Below are positions 35,033-44,573 of a stretch of DNA of 64,000 bases, one piece after another. The DNA is from an uncultured Mobiluncus sp. GTDB taxonomy: Bacteria > Actinomycetota > Actinomycetes > Actinomycetales > Actinomycetaceae. The DNA is taken from NCBI RefSeq assembly GCF_947254095.1, contig NZ_CAMYBV010000008.1:1-64000 (forward strand), read 5' to 3'. Below the pieces are notes generated by a model. It ran no database searches. It was given only the letters and a program-made list of their open reading frames with translations, and was not told the origin of the DNA. Position 1 is the stretch's first letter; every line of letters begins with the position of its first letter. The position numbers and the translations under genes are program-made.

Positions 35033-36014
35033 GCGGATTCACCGCCTGAGCTGCAGGCTTCGAGTTTCCAGCGGCGGGGGGCTGCGGTGCGGCGCTAGTT
35101 TTTGCGCTTTCCCCAGACCCGGACTGGGCTGATTTTGCGGGGGCTGCCGGTGCTTTCGCAGCCGGTTTCCGCGGCCCTTTAGCGCCGAACTCAGCGGCAA
35201 TCTGAGCCGCGAGAGCATCCATCTGTTCCTCAGTGACCTGGGATTTCGGCTTGGCTTTGGTCGGTGAAGGGGCGGGCGGGGTGGGCGTGGCAGGCCGGCT
35301 CTGCACCGCGGAACGAGTCTGCACCGCGGGTTTGCTCTGCGCTCCGAGACGACCCCCGGCAGCGGAACTCGCCGGTTCCGGCGAGGGGCGCGAACCTCTC
35401 TCGACCCGCTTCGTAGCGCGAGCCAACAGCTCCCCAAAAGGCCTGGTTACCGGCTGATTAGCACGCTCTTGAAACGCCTCGGCGGCAGCGCTCAACTCCG
35501 CAGACATTTCTTCGGTGTCATAAATCTCGGCGATAGGAGTGACGGCAGAATCTCCCGCCCCCACCAGGAACATCCGCCCGCCAATCTCGATGAGGGCGAC
35601 TTGGGAAACTCGAGACAGCTGCAGACGAGACACCAAACGCAAGCCCGGACCCTCGTAATCACCGAGGTTGGTGCGCTTAAACCAACGCCACAGCAACCAC
35701 ATCAGCAGGAAAACGACCACGATTCCCACGATGAACCGCAGGAAAACCATCATGGGATTCTCGGCGGGCTGGCCCGTAAGCGGCACGGCCGGGGTGGAAA
35801 CGTCGGCGGCAGGGGAACTCGGCGTGGGGCTCCCCGCGGGGGTACTCGAGGTGGAGGCCGGAGTGGGGCCGACCAGTTTCGTATTACCGGTCGGGCTGGG
35901 GGTGGTCGGGTCTGAGGTTCCAGAGGCGCTCAGAGCAGCGGCAAAGCTATTGAGGCGAACGTAACCGAGCGTTGCCCACGCCGCACCGGTCTGTAAAACG
36001 CCCAGCAAGCTCAC
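35025..36014 (-). CDS. fliO: Flagellar biosynthesis protein FliO
   Basis: A 329-residue assembly helper for FliP. A Ser/Thr/Pro-rich outer N-terminus is followed by one membrane span (MMVFLRFIVGIVVVFLLMWL) and the FliO/Z-type domain with SRLQLSRVSQVALIEIGGRM. The long Ala/Pro/Lys-rich tail from about residue 210 is unusual. GTG start. Position between fliN and fliP supports the call. Confidence 0.88.
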   Translation of the reverse strand: MSLLGVLQTGAAWATLGYVRLNSFAAALSASGTSDPTTPSPTGNTKLVGPTPASTSSTPAGSPTPSSPAADVSTPAVPLTGQPAENPMMVFLRFIVGIVVVFLLMWLLWRWFKRTNLGDYEGPGLRLVSRLQLSRVSQVALIEIGGRMFLVGAGDSAVTPIAEIYDTEEMSAELSAAAEAFQERANQPVTRPFGELLARATKRVERGSRPSPEPASSAAGGRLGAQSKPAVQTRSAVQSRPATPTPPAPSPTKAKPKSQVTEEQMDALAAQIAAEFGAKGPRKPAAKAPAAPAKSAQSGSGESAKTSAAPQPPAAGNSKPAAQAVNPHE

Positions 36015-36044
36015 CGCACACCCCTTTCCGACTGATTCAACCCA

Positions 36045-36794
36045 CTAGGCCTGGCTCTGATTCTGTTGGTCGGCCAGAGACACAATCTCAGTAATACGGA
36101 TACCGTATTCTTCGTCAACCACGACAATCTCACCGCGAGCAATCAAGCGGCCATTCACCATCACGTCAGCAGCTGAACCGGCGGAACGATCCAACTCGAT
36201 AACAGAGCCGGGGGACAAATCCAGCACATCGTGCACCGCCAGTTTCGTTCGCCCGATTTCCGCCGTCAAGGTCATCTCAACGTCATAGAGCAGTTTCATC
36301 GACTCGGCACGTTGTTCCGGAGTGGCGGTGGCCTGGGTAATCGGACCCTCCGGGGCGGCCTGGGTTTCATCCTCATCGGCGGTTTCCTGAACCGGAGCCG
36401 GACGCACCGCTAACCAGCCCTGTACCGTTCCGTCAGCCTCCAAGGTGACCTTGGTCCAGTCCTCGCTGTCCAGCAGGTCATCCACCGTTCCCTCAGTGGT
36501 GTTCTCCATGACTCCGGTCCCCAGGGAGGAAGCCGCCGCCTCCAAAGCCGGCAGCAAAGCCTGAGTTTGGGTCATCCCTTCCGCGCCCTCTAAAGCTTCC
36601 GCAATAATCGAGGACGCCACCAAACACACTTGCACAGATTCCTCGGCTGAGAGAGTCGTGACTACCGCTGGAGAATCAGCACTCGGCATCGGGTCGCCCG
36701 GCTCCCACGAAGAGGCCGAAAGCTCAGTTGTCGAGGGTAACAGGGGGATAACCGCCTGAGCAGCATCCAGTACCTGGTTCGGGGTCACGCTCAT
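36045..36794 (-). CDS. fliN: Flagellar motor switch protein FliN
   Basis: 249 residues. The C-terminal 75 form the SpoA/FliN domain (DVEMTLTAEIGRTKLAVHDVLDLSPGS... VMVNGRLIARGEIVVVDEEYGIRI) of the switch C-ring. The N-terminal 165 residues are acidic and may be a decayed CheC-like domain as in FliY, but no E-x-x-N active motif is visible. Overlaps fliM by four bases. Confidence 0.92.
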   Translation of the reverse strand: MSVTPNQVLDAAQAVIPLLPSTTELSASSWEPGDPMPSADSPAVVTTLSAEESVQVCLVASSIIAEALEGAEGMTQTQALLPALEAAASSLGTGVMENTTEGTVDDLLDSEDWTKVTLEADGTVQGWLAVRPAPVQETADEDETQAAPEGPITQATATPEQRAESMKLLYDVEMTLTAEIGRTKLAVHDVLDLSPGSVIELDRSAGSAADVMVNGRLIARGEIVVVDEEYGIRITEIVSLADQQNQSQA

Positions 36795-37711
36795 TTCTTT
36801 TCTCCTTTGTTAACTGAAACCACCATCGCCGCTAGACGCGACCCGGAAGTTCCTGCAGCCGTTTCCGCCAGAATCAAATCCCCAACCACCATATCCAGTG
36901 GACGGGAAGTCGGGTGTATCAAGGGCAAAGTATCGCCGATAGCCAAACCATCAAGTTCGCGCGGATTGACCTTTCGCGGGGTGAAACGCACCGACACCCC
37001 AATCGGCACGTCTTCTAAAGTGTCCACCAGATGCTGACGGACCGCAGCCGCCTCCGCCTTTTGCTGCTCGGTACGAGTGTCATGCACATCGCCCTGATGA
37101 ATCGCGTCCGTAATCATCGACACCGGCATCATAATGGAGCAATTGTCCTGATGCTCCCCGGCAGTCAAAGTAATCGGAGCAAACAGCACCGGGGTGGATC
37201 CGTCAACGACCTGCACAAACTGGGGAGCGTACTCGATGGTACGGAACTGGCTGCCCAAAGGCAGCATCGATTGAAAAGCCGTATCAAGGTCGGAAAGCAC
37301 CCGCTTGAGGAAGTCAATCAGGACCGAAACCTCCACCTCGGTCAGTTCCCGGTCCGGGGTAGACTCGACGTCTCCGGTTCCGCCCAGCAGGTGATCGACC
37401 CAAGCCAGAGCGGTTTGGCGGGGGAATTGCAGGATTCCTTTGTTGCGTCCCCCTTGGAAATCAATAATCACCATCAGGGTCTGGGTCGGCAGGGTCTGGA
37501 TGTAATCGTCATAAGACCGCATCGAAAGATCCCCAACCTCACCGGTTATCACCACGTGCAGGCGACCTACCAGCTGATTGACCCAATGTCGGGTGAATGC
37601 TTCCAAAGCCATTTCCATAATGCGCGCGTATTCGCGGGGAAGCTTCATCGGTTTACTAAAGTCGTAAACTCTCGCATCCACGTCGGTTTGAACGGTACTT
37701 GTCTTTGCCAT
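36791..37711 (-). CDS. fliM: Flagellar motor switch protein FliM without CheY-binding peptide
   Basis: Switch protein of 306 residues, with the middle domain (GEVGDLSMRSYDDYI, GGTG) and a C-terminal SpoA domain. The N-terminal peptide normally bound by CheY-P (LSQxEIDALL) is missing; the protein starts MAKTSTVQTDVDARVYDFSK and goes straight to the FLPREY-like helix. A TAG lies five codons upstream in frame, so no earlier start can restore it. Confidence 0.93.
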   Translation of the reverse strand: MAKTSTVQTDVDARVYDFSKPMKLPREYARIMEMALEAFTRHWVNQLVGRLHVVITGEVGDLSMRSYDDYIQTLPTQTLMVIIDFQGGRNKGILQFPRQTALAWVDHLLGGTGDVESTPDRELTEVEVSVLIDFLKRVLSDLDTAFQSMLPLGSQFRTIEYAPQFVQVVDGSTPVLFAPITLTAGEHQDNCSIMMPVSMITDAIHQGDVHDTRTEQQKAEAAAVRQHLVDTLEDVPIGVSVRFTPRKVNPRELDGLAIGDTLPLIHPTSRPLDMVVGDLILAETAAGTSGSRLAAMVVSVNKGEKK

Positions 37712-37816
37712 CGTTTCCCATTTTATCTAGGTCAACCGTTAGATTTTCGGGTTTTCCTGCGTTGTTAGTAAGAATCGCCTTTGGTTCCAGGGGCTTCGCC
37801 AGGCAGCCTCGGGGCT

Positions 37817-38407
37817 TTACTGATAAGCAAACGTGGTGAACTGAACCGTTACCACGTGTCCGTCGTAAGGCGGGATAGGGCTCTTATTCAGCTCGGCGGT
37901 GTATTTCTTTTGCAGCTCCTGCATCGCGCCGGGCTTGTCCAAATCGGCCTTTTTCATGCCCTTGAACAGCCGTAACGCGGCGTCACGAGCGGGGGATGGA
38001 TCGATGTCCGAGCTGCCCTCGCCCTCCGGCTTGACCTCTTCATCAAAATAAATCGTGGCCGCAAACGACATATAGCCATCGTCGAGGTTGATACTCAGTG
38101 GCTCCCCAGTCGACACCGACAGCTCGCCCATCACCAAAGTTTTCTTGGTCTCTGCAGGTTTCGGAGCATCATTGCCGCCTCCCCCAAGGACACCAAGCAG
38201 TTTCAGCACCAGGAACACACCCACCGCTAGAACGGCCAGAATCACCACAATCAGGACGATAATCAGAATCTTTTTCTTGCCGCCGCCCTTCTTTCCCGGT
38301 TCCGCACCGGCTGGAGGCGCGGTCGGGGGCGCAGCCGGTTTAGCGGCCACCGGGGCCGGTTTCGCTGCGGTGCCTCCCGCTGGTTTCGCTCCAACTCCGA
38401 CTGGCAT
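37817..38407 (-). CDS. fliL: Flagellar basal body protein FliL
   Basis: 196 residues: an Ala/Pro-rich cytoplasmic head, one membrane span (ILIIVLIVVILAVLAVGVFL) and an outer FliL domain ending with the typical hydrophobic KxxxVxFTTF-like strand. It strengthens the motor-stator unit. GGGAGG precedes the ATG. Confidence 0.88.
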   Translation of the reverse strand: MPVGVGAKPAGGTAAKPAPVAAKPAAPPTAPPAGAEPGKKGGGKKKILIIVLIVVILAVLAVGVFLVLKLLGVLGGGGNDAPKPAETKKTLVMGELSVSTGEPLSINLDDGYMSFAATIYFDEEVKPEGEGSSDIDPSPARDAALRLFKGMKKADLDKPGAMQELQKKYTAELNKSPIPPYDGHVVTVQFTTFAYQ

Positions 38408-38609
38408 ATTTCCTCCCTAAGGTCCAGACCATTGTGGCCGGTTCCAATCTGTATTTAGAATCGGACCGCGTCAGGGACATTCAAATCACCTGCACCGGGA
38501 CGATTCGTATTATCCTTCTCCTACGTTACCTATAAAGTCCTGCTCTCGGGGCGGCTTGACCTCAAAAATCCAGCTTTTCCAACGTCACCGCTCGACCAGC
38601 TCACCGAGT

Positions 38610-39533
38610 CTAACCCGCACTGCCGCCCTGGGCGCCTTCCGGGGGTGCCGGCGCCACAGACGGGGCAATCGCCGGAGCTTCGGGAGAGATATTCCCTTGT
38701 GGCCCGCCCGCCAGTTGTTTAGCCGCATCAGGCAGCAAGGCGCGGACAGAATCCTTAGCGGTTGACATGATCACAATATCCACACGTCTGTTGAAAGCCC
38801 AGGCATCCTGACCGGGCGTAGCCTCAGTCTGGTGATCGGCTCCATAAGAAATGGAACGCAGTTTCGTCCCGGGCACCCCGTCGTCCTTGAGAGCAATCAG
38901 AACCTCAATCGCACGAGCTGAAGCCAGGTGATAGTTCGAGGGGAATTTCGCGCTGAAAATTGGCCGCGGGTCGGCATAGCCTTCGATGGCAATGCTTTCT
39001 TCCAAAGACATCAGAGTCGGAGTAATCGCTCTCAGCACTTCCCGCGCGGTGGGCTGTACGGTCGCGTCCCCGGTTTTGAAATAGGTGTCGTTAGCAACCA
39101 TGCCCAACACCAGACCCTTGTCGGTAATCCGCATCGCCAGGGAGCCTTCCTTGCCGGCCGTCTTTAATTGTTCCTCAACCTGGTTCTTAATGGAGTTCAG
39201 GTGACTGGCTTCCTTCATGGCCTGGATACGTTCGGGCTGCGATTCAGGATTTTGGTTCAGGTTCCCCATCATGGTCCCCAGCTGCACCGCCGAGGTGGAA
39301 CCGGCCAAAATCCCCAACCCCCCATCAGTTTTGAGCGGATTGGTGACCTGAATGGTGGAGTTAAAACCAGCCGCCAAAGACGTGCGCAGCTTGGCCAACT
39401 TGCCCTGATCAACCTGAGAAATCGCGTACAACACCAGGAACAGGCACATCATGACGGTAATCATGTCCAGATAGGACACTGCCCAACGTTCTGTGTTGTC
39501 AGGTTCCGGACATTCATGCTTACGTTTGGCCAC
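38610..39533 (-). CDS. motB: Flagellar motor stator MotB
   Basis: A 307-residue stator subunit. Single membrane helix with the proton-carrying Asp23 in SYLDMITVMMCLFLVLYA, then a plug region and an OmpA-like peptidoglycan-binding domain (IEGYADPRP, LASARAIEVL, NRRVDIVI). GTG start after GAGGAGG. The C-terminal tail of about 40 residues is Pro/Ala-rich. Confidence 0.95.
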   Translation of the reverse strand: MAKRKHECPEPDNTERWAVSYLDMITVMMCLFLVLYAISQVDQGKLAKLRTSLAAGFNSTIQVTNPLKTDGGLGILAGSTSAVQLGTMMGNLNQNPESQPERIQAMKEASHLNSIKNQVEEQLKTAGKEGSLAMRITDKGLVLGMVANDTYFKTGDATVQPTAREVLRAITPTLMSLEESIAIEGYADPRPIFSAKFPSNYHLASARAIEVLIALKDDGVPGTKLRSISYGADHQTEATPGQDAWAFNRRVDIVIMSTAKDSVRALLPDAAKQLAGGPQGNISPEAPAIAPSVAPAPPEGAQGGSAG

Positions 39534-39591
39534 GGTAGGTGCCTCCTCTCAGTGTGTTACGGGAAATCGGTTTTCTGGTCACAAGTCGGGG

Positions 39592-40371
39592 TTAGGCGGC
39601 TTTCTCGCCCTTTTCGGTCTTTAACTGGTTCGGCGGAATCAGCGAGCGCAGACGTTCGCCAACCTGACGCGGGTTCGCCCCGGACTGCAGACTGATGAGC
39701 CCCTCCGTGACGATTTCCATCCGCGCCAGCTCCAGACCGGAAATCCTCTCCATACGTGAGGAAATAGGCAACCAAATCATGTTGGCACTCATCAGACCCC
39801 ACAGGGTAGCCACGAACGCCGAAGCAATCAACGGGCCCAAAGTCTCGGGCTCGGACAACTGCGTCAACACGTGAACCAAAGAAATCACGGTACCGATAAT
39901 GCCGATAGTCGGGGCATAACCGCCGGCCTGTTTAAAGAATCCATAAGCGGATTTGTCTGACTGCTTGCGGGCCTCAATCTTATCTGTCAGCATGGAACGC
40001 AAATCTTCCGGATCCATACCGTCGATGGCGGCCATGAGCCCCTCACGCATGAACGGATCCTCAATGCCTTTCGCGGCATCTTCCAAAGCCAGCAAACCTT
40101 CACGGCGGGCCTTTTCAGACAGCGACACAATGGTGTCAATTGCGTCGGTAGCATCGGGAACCTTGGCGGTAAAGGCTTTCGGAACCTGGCCAAAAGCATA
40201 GAGAAAATCTCTCATGGTGAAAGACGCCATCGTTGCCAGGATGGTTCCGCCGAACACCAGAATCATCGGAGGGGGCAACAGAATGCTCGTAATCTCGGCA
40301 CCCTCCATGTACAGCATGGCGACCACTGCCGAGAGCGCGCCAACAATGCCAACTATTGATGCGGGATCCAT
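39592..40371 (-). CDS. motA: Flagellar motor stator MotA
   Basis: A 259-residue proton channel partner of MotB. Four membrane segments, a cytoplasmic loop with charged residues around LEDAAKGIEDPFMREGL, and the conserved GGYAPTIGIIGTVISLVHVL. Located upstream of motB. Confidence 0.95.
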   Translation of the reverse strand: MDPASIVGIVGALSAVVAMLYMEGAEITSILLPPPMILVFGGTILATMASFTMRDFLYAFGQVPKAFTAKVPDATDAIDTIVSLSEKARREGLLALEDAAKGIEDPFMREGLMAAIDGMDPEDLRSMLTDKIEARKQSDKSAYGFFKQAGGYAPTIGIIGTVISLVHVLTQLSEPETLGPLIASAFVATLWGLMSANMIWLPISSRMERISGLELARMEIVTEGLISLQSGANPRQVGERLRSLIPPNQLKTEKGEKAA

Positions 40372-40373
40372 AC

Positions 40374-40646
40374 TCAGTCCTCCGAATCTTGCTTAATGTT
40401 CACCACGGTCAGCCTCGCCGCGGGAGCCGAAGTCCGGGAATCTTCTTGGATGAGTTCCTCCACCCGAGCCAGTAGGCGGGCGCGGTCCTCACGAATCAGT
40501 TCGATGACTTCGGTCACGGTTTGGGAAACCACGTAGCGAGTAGCGTCCACCATGACGATAATCGTGTCAGGCGTGGACTCGACGCGCTCAATCAGGTCAG
40601 GATTCAGGACAAAGTCCGACCCGCCCAAGCGTGTCAACGCAATCAT
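40374..40646 (-). CDS. flbD: FlbD-family flagellar protein
   Basis: A 90-residue small protein starting MIALTRLGGSDFVLNPDLIE followed by VESTPDTIIVMVDATRYVV, the signature of the FlbD family that sits between flgE and motA in many monoderms. Known function is limited; it is tied to flagellar assembly. GAGGAGGAG precedes the ATG. Confidence 0.88.
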   Translation of the reverse strand: MIALTRLGGSDFVLNPDLIERVESTPDTIIVMVDATRYVVSQTVTEVIELIREDRARLLARVEELIQEDSRTSAPAARLTVVNIKQDSED

Positions 40647-40771
40647 GGCTCCTCCTCTGCGTGGTTTTCCTTAACTTCGGTGCTTTTTCTGAAATTGAAA
40701 GGCTTTTAGGGATTTTTCAAGGATCTTTTCGGGATTTTTCACCCCGTGTTCAGTCCTGGTTTACCCCTGTT

Positions 40772-42217
40772 TTAGCGCTTCATGTTCACCAGTTCCTGCA
40801 GGATTTCGTCCGAGGTCGTGATGACACGGCTGTTTGCCTGGAAACCGCGCTGGGAGAGAATCAGGTTCGTGAACTCGGCGGCCAGGTCGACGTTCGACAT
40901 TTCGATGGCGCCGCCCGTCATAAAGCCTCGGGGACCAGTGCCTGCTTCCCCAATCTGGGGCTGCCCGGAGTTACCCGCTTCCACAAAGTAGGAGCTGCCG
41001 GCCTTTTCCAATCCCAGCGGATTAGCAAACGAGGCTAAGGCGACCTTCGCCAAGGCTCGAGAATCCCCGTTTGAGAACGTCCCGCGAATGGTCCCGTCCG
41101 ATTCAATGGAAAACCCGGTCATAGTCCCGGCAGAGTTACCGTCGATAGTGTCATGAGCAGCGCTGTTGACTCCTGCGTAACCCGTAACAGCAGAGAGATC
41201 CAGAGTGGTTTTGGCCTGAGCTACCTTGTCATTTTCAACTGTAACAGCCTTCGTATCGGGATTCACGTTAACCTGTCGAATTTGGAACTGTAGCCCTTTG
41301 AGCGCAGCTTTTGACGCTTCATCCAGAGTTCCGTCCGACTTGAAATCAACTGTCAACGATCCTTCATTGATTTTTTCCCCTGCATTAGCCGTCTGTTCAT
41401 TCCCATCTGCATCAATGTACTTGACCTCAGTACCTTCAAAGTCGATACGCGCACCTCCTTCGTCTAGGCCTTTTTCTTGCTCGGCCGGTTTACCGTCAAG
41501 AGCCTTGTAGGCATCCGCATCATAAGCAGTTAGTTTCCACTTCGGTTTCACACCTGGAGCCGCATAATCAGGACGGCTAAACTTTAACAGGACGTTATGT
41601 GGATTGCCCTTATCATCAAAGACCCGCAAAATTTCCGTTTTGATGAACGCATCACCCGATTCGTTCCTAACTTGGTCAGCCGGCAGGTTTCCTGCGTAAG
41701 TGATTTTCTTGGTGGGATTAGCCTCGAAAGTTGCGGTCAGAGGCAAAGTAATGTTCTTTGTGGCCCCCGCCACTTCAACTTTGCCCTTTTCATCCGCCAT
41801 CCAGCCTTGGACGAAAGAGCCATCCGCCGCCACCATTTGTCCTTGAGCGTCCAAACCGAAAGATCCGTTGCGAGTATAAACCTGGGTGCCGTTAGCTTTC
41901 TTAAGAACATAGAACCCATCACCGTTAATCATGGTGTCCAGGTTACGGCCCGTCATCTGGGCCGCGCCGCCGGTGAAGTTTTGGGTAATGGACTGGAGTT
42001 TCACACCCAAACCGACCTGTGCGGGGTTCATACCGCCTTGCTCATTGAGTTTCGGGGCTGCCCCGGTACGCACCAGCTGGCTGAACGTGTCCTCAAAACG
42101 AGTCGACGCGCTCTTAAACCCGGTGGTGTTGACGTTAGCAATGTTGTTGGAAGTCACATCGAGCATGGTCTGGTGGACACTCAAGCCCGAGATGCCGGTA
42201 AATAGTGAACGTAACAT
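40772..42217 (-). CDS. flgE: Flagellar hook protein FlgE
   Basis: Hook subunit, 481 residues. N-terminal rod-hook motif SLFTGISGLSVHQTMLDVTSNNIANVNTTG-type helix and the matching C-terminal helix (DLAAEFTNLILSQRGFQANSR). The centre is variable. It is the only large rod/hook protein here; FlgF and FlgG are not in the window. Confidence 0.95.
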   Translation of the reverse strand: MLRSLFTGISGLSVHQTMLDVTSNNIANVNTTGFKSASTRFEDTFSQLVRTGAAPKLNEQGGMNPAQVGLGVKLQSITQNFTGGAAQMTGRNLDTMINGDGFYVLKKANGTQVYTRNGSFGLDAQGQMVAADGSFVQGWMADEKGKVEVAGATKNITLPLTATFEANPTKKITYAGNLPADQVRNESGDAFIKTEILRVFDDKGNPHNVLLKFSRPDYAAPGVKPKWKLTAYDADAYKALDGKPAEQEKGLDEGGARIDFEGTEVKYIDADGNEQTANAGEKINEGSLTVDFKSDGTLDEASKAALKGLQFQIRQVNVNPDTKAVTVENDKVAQAKTTLDLSAVTGYAGVNSAAHDTIDGNSAGTMTGFSIESDGTIRGTFSNGDSRALAKVALASFANPLGLEKAGSSYFVEAGNSGQPQIGEAGTGPRGFMTGGAIEMSNVDLAAEFTNLILSQRGFQANSRVITTSDEILQELVNMKR

Positions 42218-42234
42218 TTTCTCTTTCCTTTGCT

Positions 42235-42996
42235 CTATGAAGCCGCGGGGGCTGGAGTGTTGTTTTCTTCATTAGTGGTCTGTGCAGCCGGGGCGGGAGT
42301 GGCTCCCGTCTGGCTCGGGGTGGTTCCAGTGGCGGTTCCCGAAGCCGCCGGCGTGTTCTTGGGTTCGGTGGCCGCCCCTGTCTTTTGGCCCTCTTTGACG
42401 GCATCCTTGATGGCCTTATCCAAAGGCGTATCGTCAGTCGGGTCGGCGATACCGAGGATGTCGGTCATCTCGACCTTTTTGTTACCGATGTGGGCCAACA
42501 CCTTGCCGTCCGCGAGGAACTCGACAGCTTCAATCTTGCCGGCGGTGGTCACGGCGTTGCCTTCGGCATCAATGGCGTCATACACGGCGGTCTTACCGAC
42601 CATGGTCGTGCCTTGGGCGCGCTGCTGAGCCTCAAAAGACTTCTTGGAGGCCTCGGTCATCTGAATCATCTGTTCCATGTTCGTCATGGTCGAGGTCTGT
42701 TCCAACAGCTTCGCGGTATCCATCGGCTCGGTGGGATCCTGGTACTTCAACGTCGCCAACAGCAGCTTCATGAAGTCGTCCTTGCCCAGCTTGCCGGGGT
42801 TTTCTTTCGTTTCGGCCGCCTTGTCAGTTTTCTGTCCCTGGTTCATTTTCTTAAGGAACAGGGCTTCTTTTTCGGCCTCAGTCATTTCCTTGGTGGTGGC
42901 GAGGGTTTTTGCTTCCTCTTTTGCCTTGGCGTTCGCCCCGATTGTGTAGTTATCCACAATCGGATTGGCGCCGGCGCTTACTGCATCAACTGGCAT
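42235..42996 (-). CDS. flgD: Hook-cap scaffold FlgD
   Basis: 253 residues. Contains the FlgD N-terminal signature LGKDDFMKLLLATLKYQDPTEPMD and TSTMTNMEQM, then a short beta domain around VGKTAVYDAID. The final 45 residues are low complexity (Thr/Ala/Pro). GAGGAG lies before the ATG. Confidence 0.93.
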   Translation of the reverse strand: MPVDAVSAGANPIVDNYTIGANAKAKEEAKTLATTKEMTEAEKEALFLKKMNQGQKTDKAAETKENPGKLGKDDFMKLLLATLKYQDPTEPMDTAKLLEQTSTMTNMEQMIQMTEASKKSFEAQQRAQGTTMVGKTAVYDAIDAEGNAVTTAGKIEAVEFLADGKVLAHIGNKKVEMTDILGIADPTDDTPLDKAIKDAVKEGQKTGAATEPKNTPAASGTATGTTPSQTGATPAPAAQTTNEENNTPAPAAS

Positions 42997-43012
42997 TATC
43001 TTCTCCTCACAA

Positions 43013-44572
43013 TCACGCGAACATATCCACCGAACCGTCAGTGCCGTCCTTCAGGACGTCACCCACTTTCGGCTGGGTCACGACGTCTTCTGGTTCTGTT
43101 TCGGATCCATCCGTTCTGGCTGCGCCTGCCTGGCCAGCCTGACCGGTTCCCCTCTCGGAAGAACCGGTTCCCGCGCCCGTAAACTGGGCAAACTCTTGAG
43201 CGTTTTCCGCCAAATCCAAATCCGCCTGCAACCCGGTGGATGCCAGGTCGCGGCGCAAGTCACTCAGGGCTTGGCGCAGCTGCTCGCGCGCCGCTTCCGA
43301 AGCCCCCAACAGCTGCAGATGCACGGTGCCGTCAGCGTGGAAGTTCGCCGCCACCCGCACCGGCCCGAAAGTCTCGGGGTTGATGGCTAACTTCAACTGA
43401 TGCTGACCCTGACCCAGAACTTTCAACCGCGACAGCTGGTGTTGCATCTGATCAAAGAGCTGCTGGCTCAAGTTTGGGGCATAAGTCGGCGCGGCCTGAG
43501 CCACCGGATTCGGGGTAGACACAGACGGAGCGGCAGCCGGCGCGGCGGAAGCCACGGGAGTGGTCTGGGCAGAAGTGCCAGACACGCCGCTCACCGCGGA
43601 ACTACTCGCGTTAGACGCTCCCGCAGCAGTGGCATTCGCGCTGTTCCCAGCCGTTTGCCCAGCCACCGCTACAGCTTCGGCCAAAATCGTTGGCTGCTCG
43701 GTTGCTTCGGGTGTCACCGGAGCTGTGGCCTCCGGTTTTGCCGGAATCAGTGACGGGGCTTTCCCGGATTTCAGCTGGGCGGCGATATCTGCCCCGTCTA
43801 TGGGTTTTTCTGCCTGCTGGGCCTCACCCGGGGCAACGTGAGTCTCCGGGATGTCCGGGGCGGTCTCGGGTTGCACCAAAGCCGATTCCCCGGTTTCAGG
43901 CGCCGTATCTGGTGTTTCCATAGCTGGCTCTGGGGTCTGCACCGCGGTTTCCTCCGGGGTGAGGGGAGCGGCGGATTCCTCCGGGATAACTGCCGCAGCA
44001 GCTGCAGCGGTCCCAGTCAGCTCCTCCACAATCTCCGCGCCCATCTCGGTTTGCCCAGCAATCGCGGCATTCGCAGCAGCGTCGGTGTCGAGAGTGGTTT
44101 CCGAAGTTTGTTTGGCCTCAGCCGAGTCCGTGGCATCATTAGCCGGTTTATCTGCCGTTTTCGCTTTATCGGCAGGATCCTTTGCAGAGCTCTGATCCTT
44201 TGCCTCGACTTTTTCGGGACGCTCCGGACGCTCCGGACGTTCCGAACGCTGGGGACGTTCCGGCCTGCCGGGCTTGTCGGCCCGAAAATTGTCCGGTTGA
44301 CCAGCGGCATCACGACGGGTACTGGACGGACGCACCGATACCACCGGTTCTGGAGTCCCGACGCGAGACGGCTTTGGTGCAGCAGGGCGGTAATCACGAG
44401 CCGGGTCGGGGTAGTTTTCCCCTCCGCGCGCCGCGCCCTCAACGGGAGTGCGGGCCTCGGTCGCCAACGCACTCATGAGCGACTCAAAAGCGGTGGTGTC
44501 GGCTGCTTTCGCGCCCTGCGAAGCCATTTGCGCGGCTATCGCCGCCGCGTTCGTGTTCTTAATATCAATCAT
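43013..44572 (-). CDS. fliK: Hook-length control protein FliK
   Basis: 519 residues. A long Pro/Glu/Ala/Thr-rich ruler region (including a run of RPERPxR units near 95-115) is followed by the conserved C-terminal domain HQLKLAINPETFGPVRV ... LRQALSDLRRDLASTG, which contacts FlhB to end hook growth. Starts one base after the preceding stop. Confidence 0.9.
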   Translation of the reverse strand: MIDIKNTNAAAIAAQMASQGAKAADTTAFESLMSALATEARTPVEGAARGGENYPDPARDYRPAAPKPSRVGTPEPVVSVRPSSTRRDAAGQPDNFRADKPGRPERPQRSERPERPERPEKVEAKDQSSAKDPADKAKTADKPANDATDSAEAKQTSETTLDTDAAANAAIAGQTEMGAEIVEELTGTAAAAAAVIPEESAAPLTPEETAVQTPEPAMETPDTAPETGESALVQPETAPDIPETHVAPGEAQQAEKPIDGADIAAQLKSGKAPSLIPAKPEATAPVTPEATEQPTILAEAVAVAGQTAGNSANATAAGASNASSSAVSGVSGTSAQTTPVASAAPAAAPSVSTPNPVAQAAPTYAPNLSQQLFDQMQHQLSRLKVLGQGQHQLKLAINPETFGPVRVAANFHADGTVHLQLLGASEAAREQLRQALSDLRRDLASTGLQADLDLAENAQEFAQFTGAGTGSSERGTGQAGQAGAARTDGSETEPEDVVTQPKVGDVLKDGTDGSVDMFA

Positions 44573-44573
44573 G

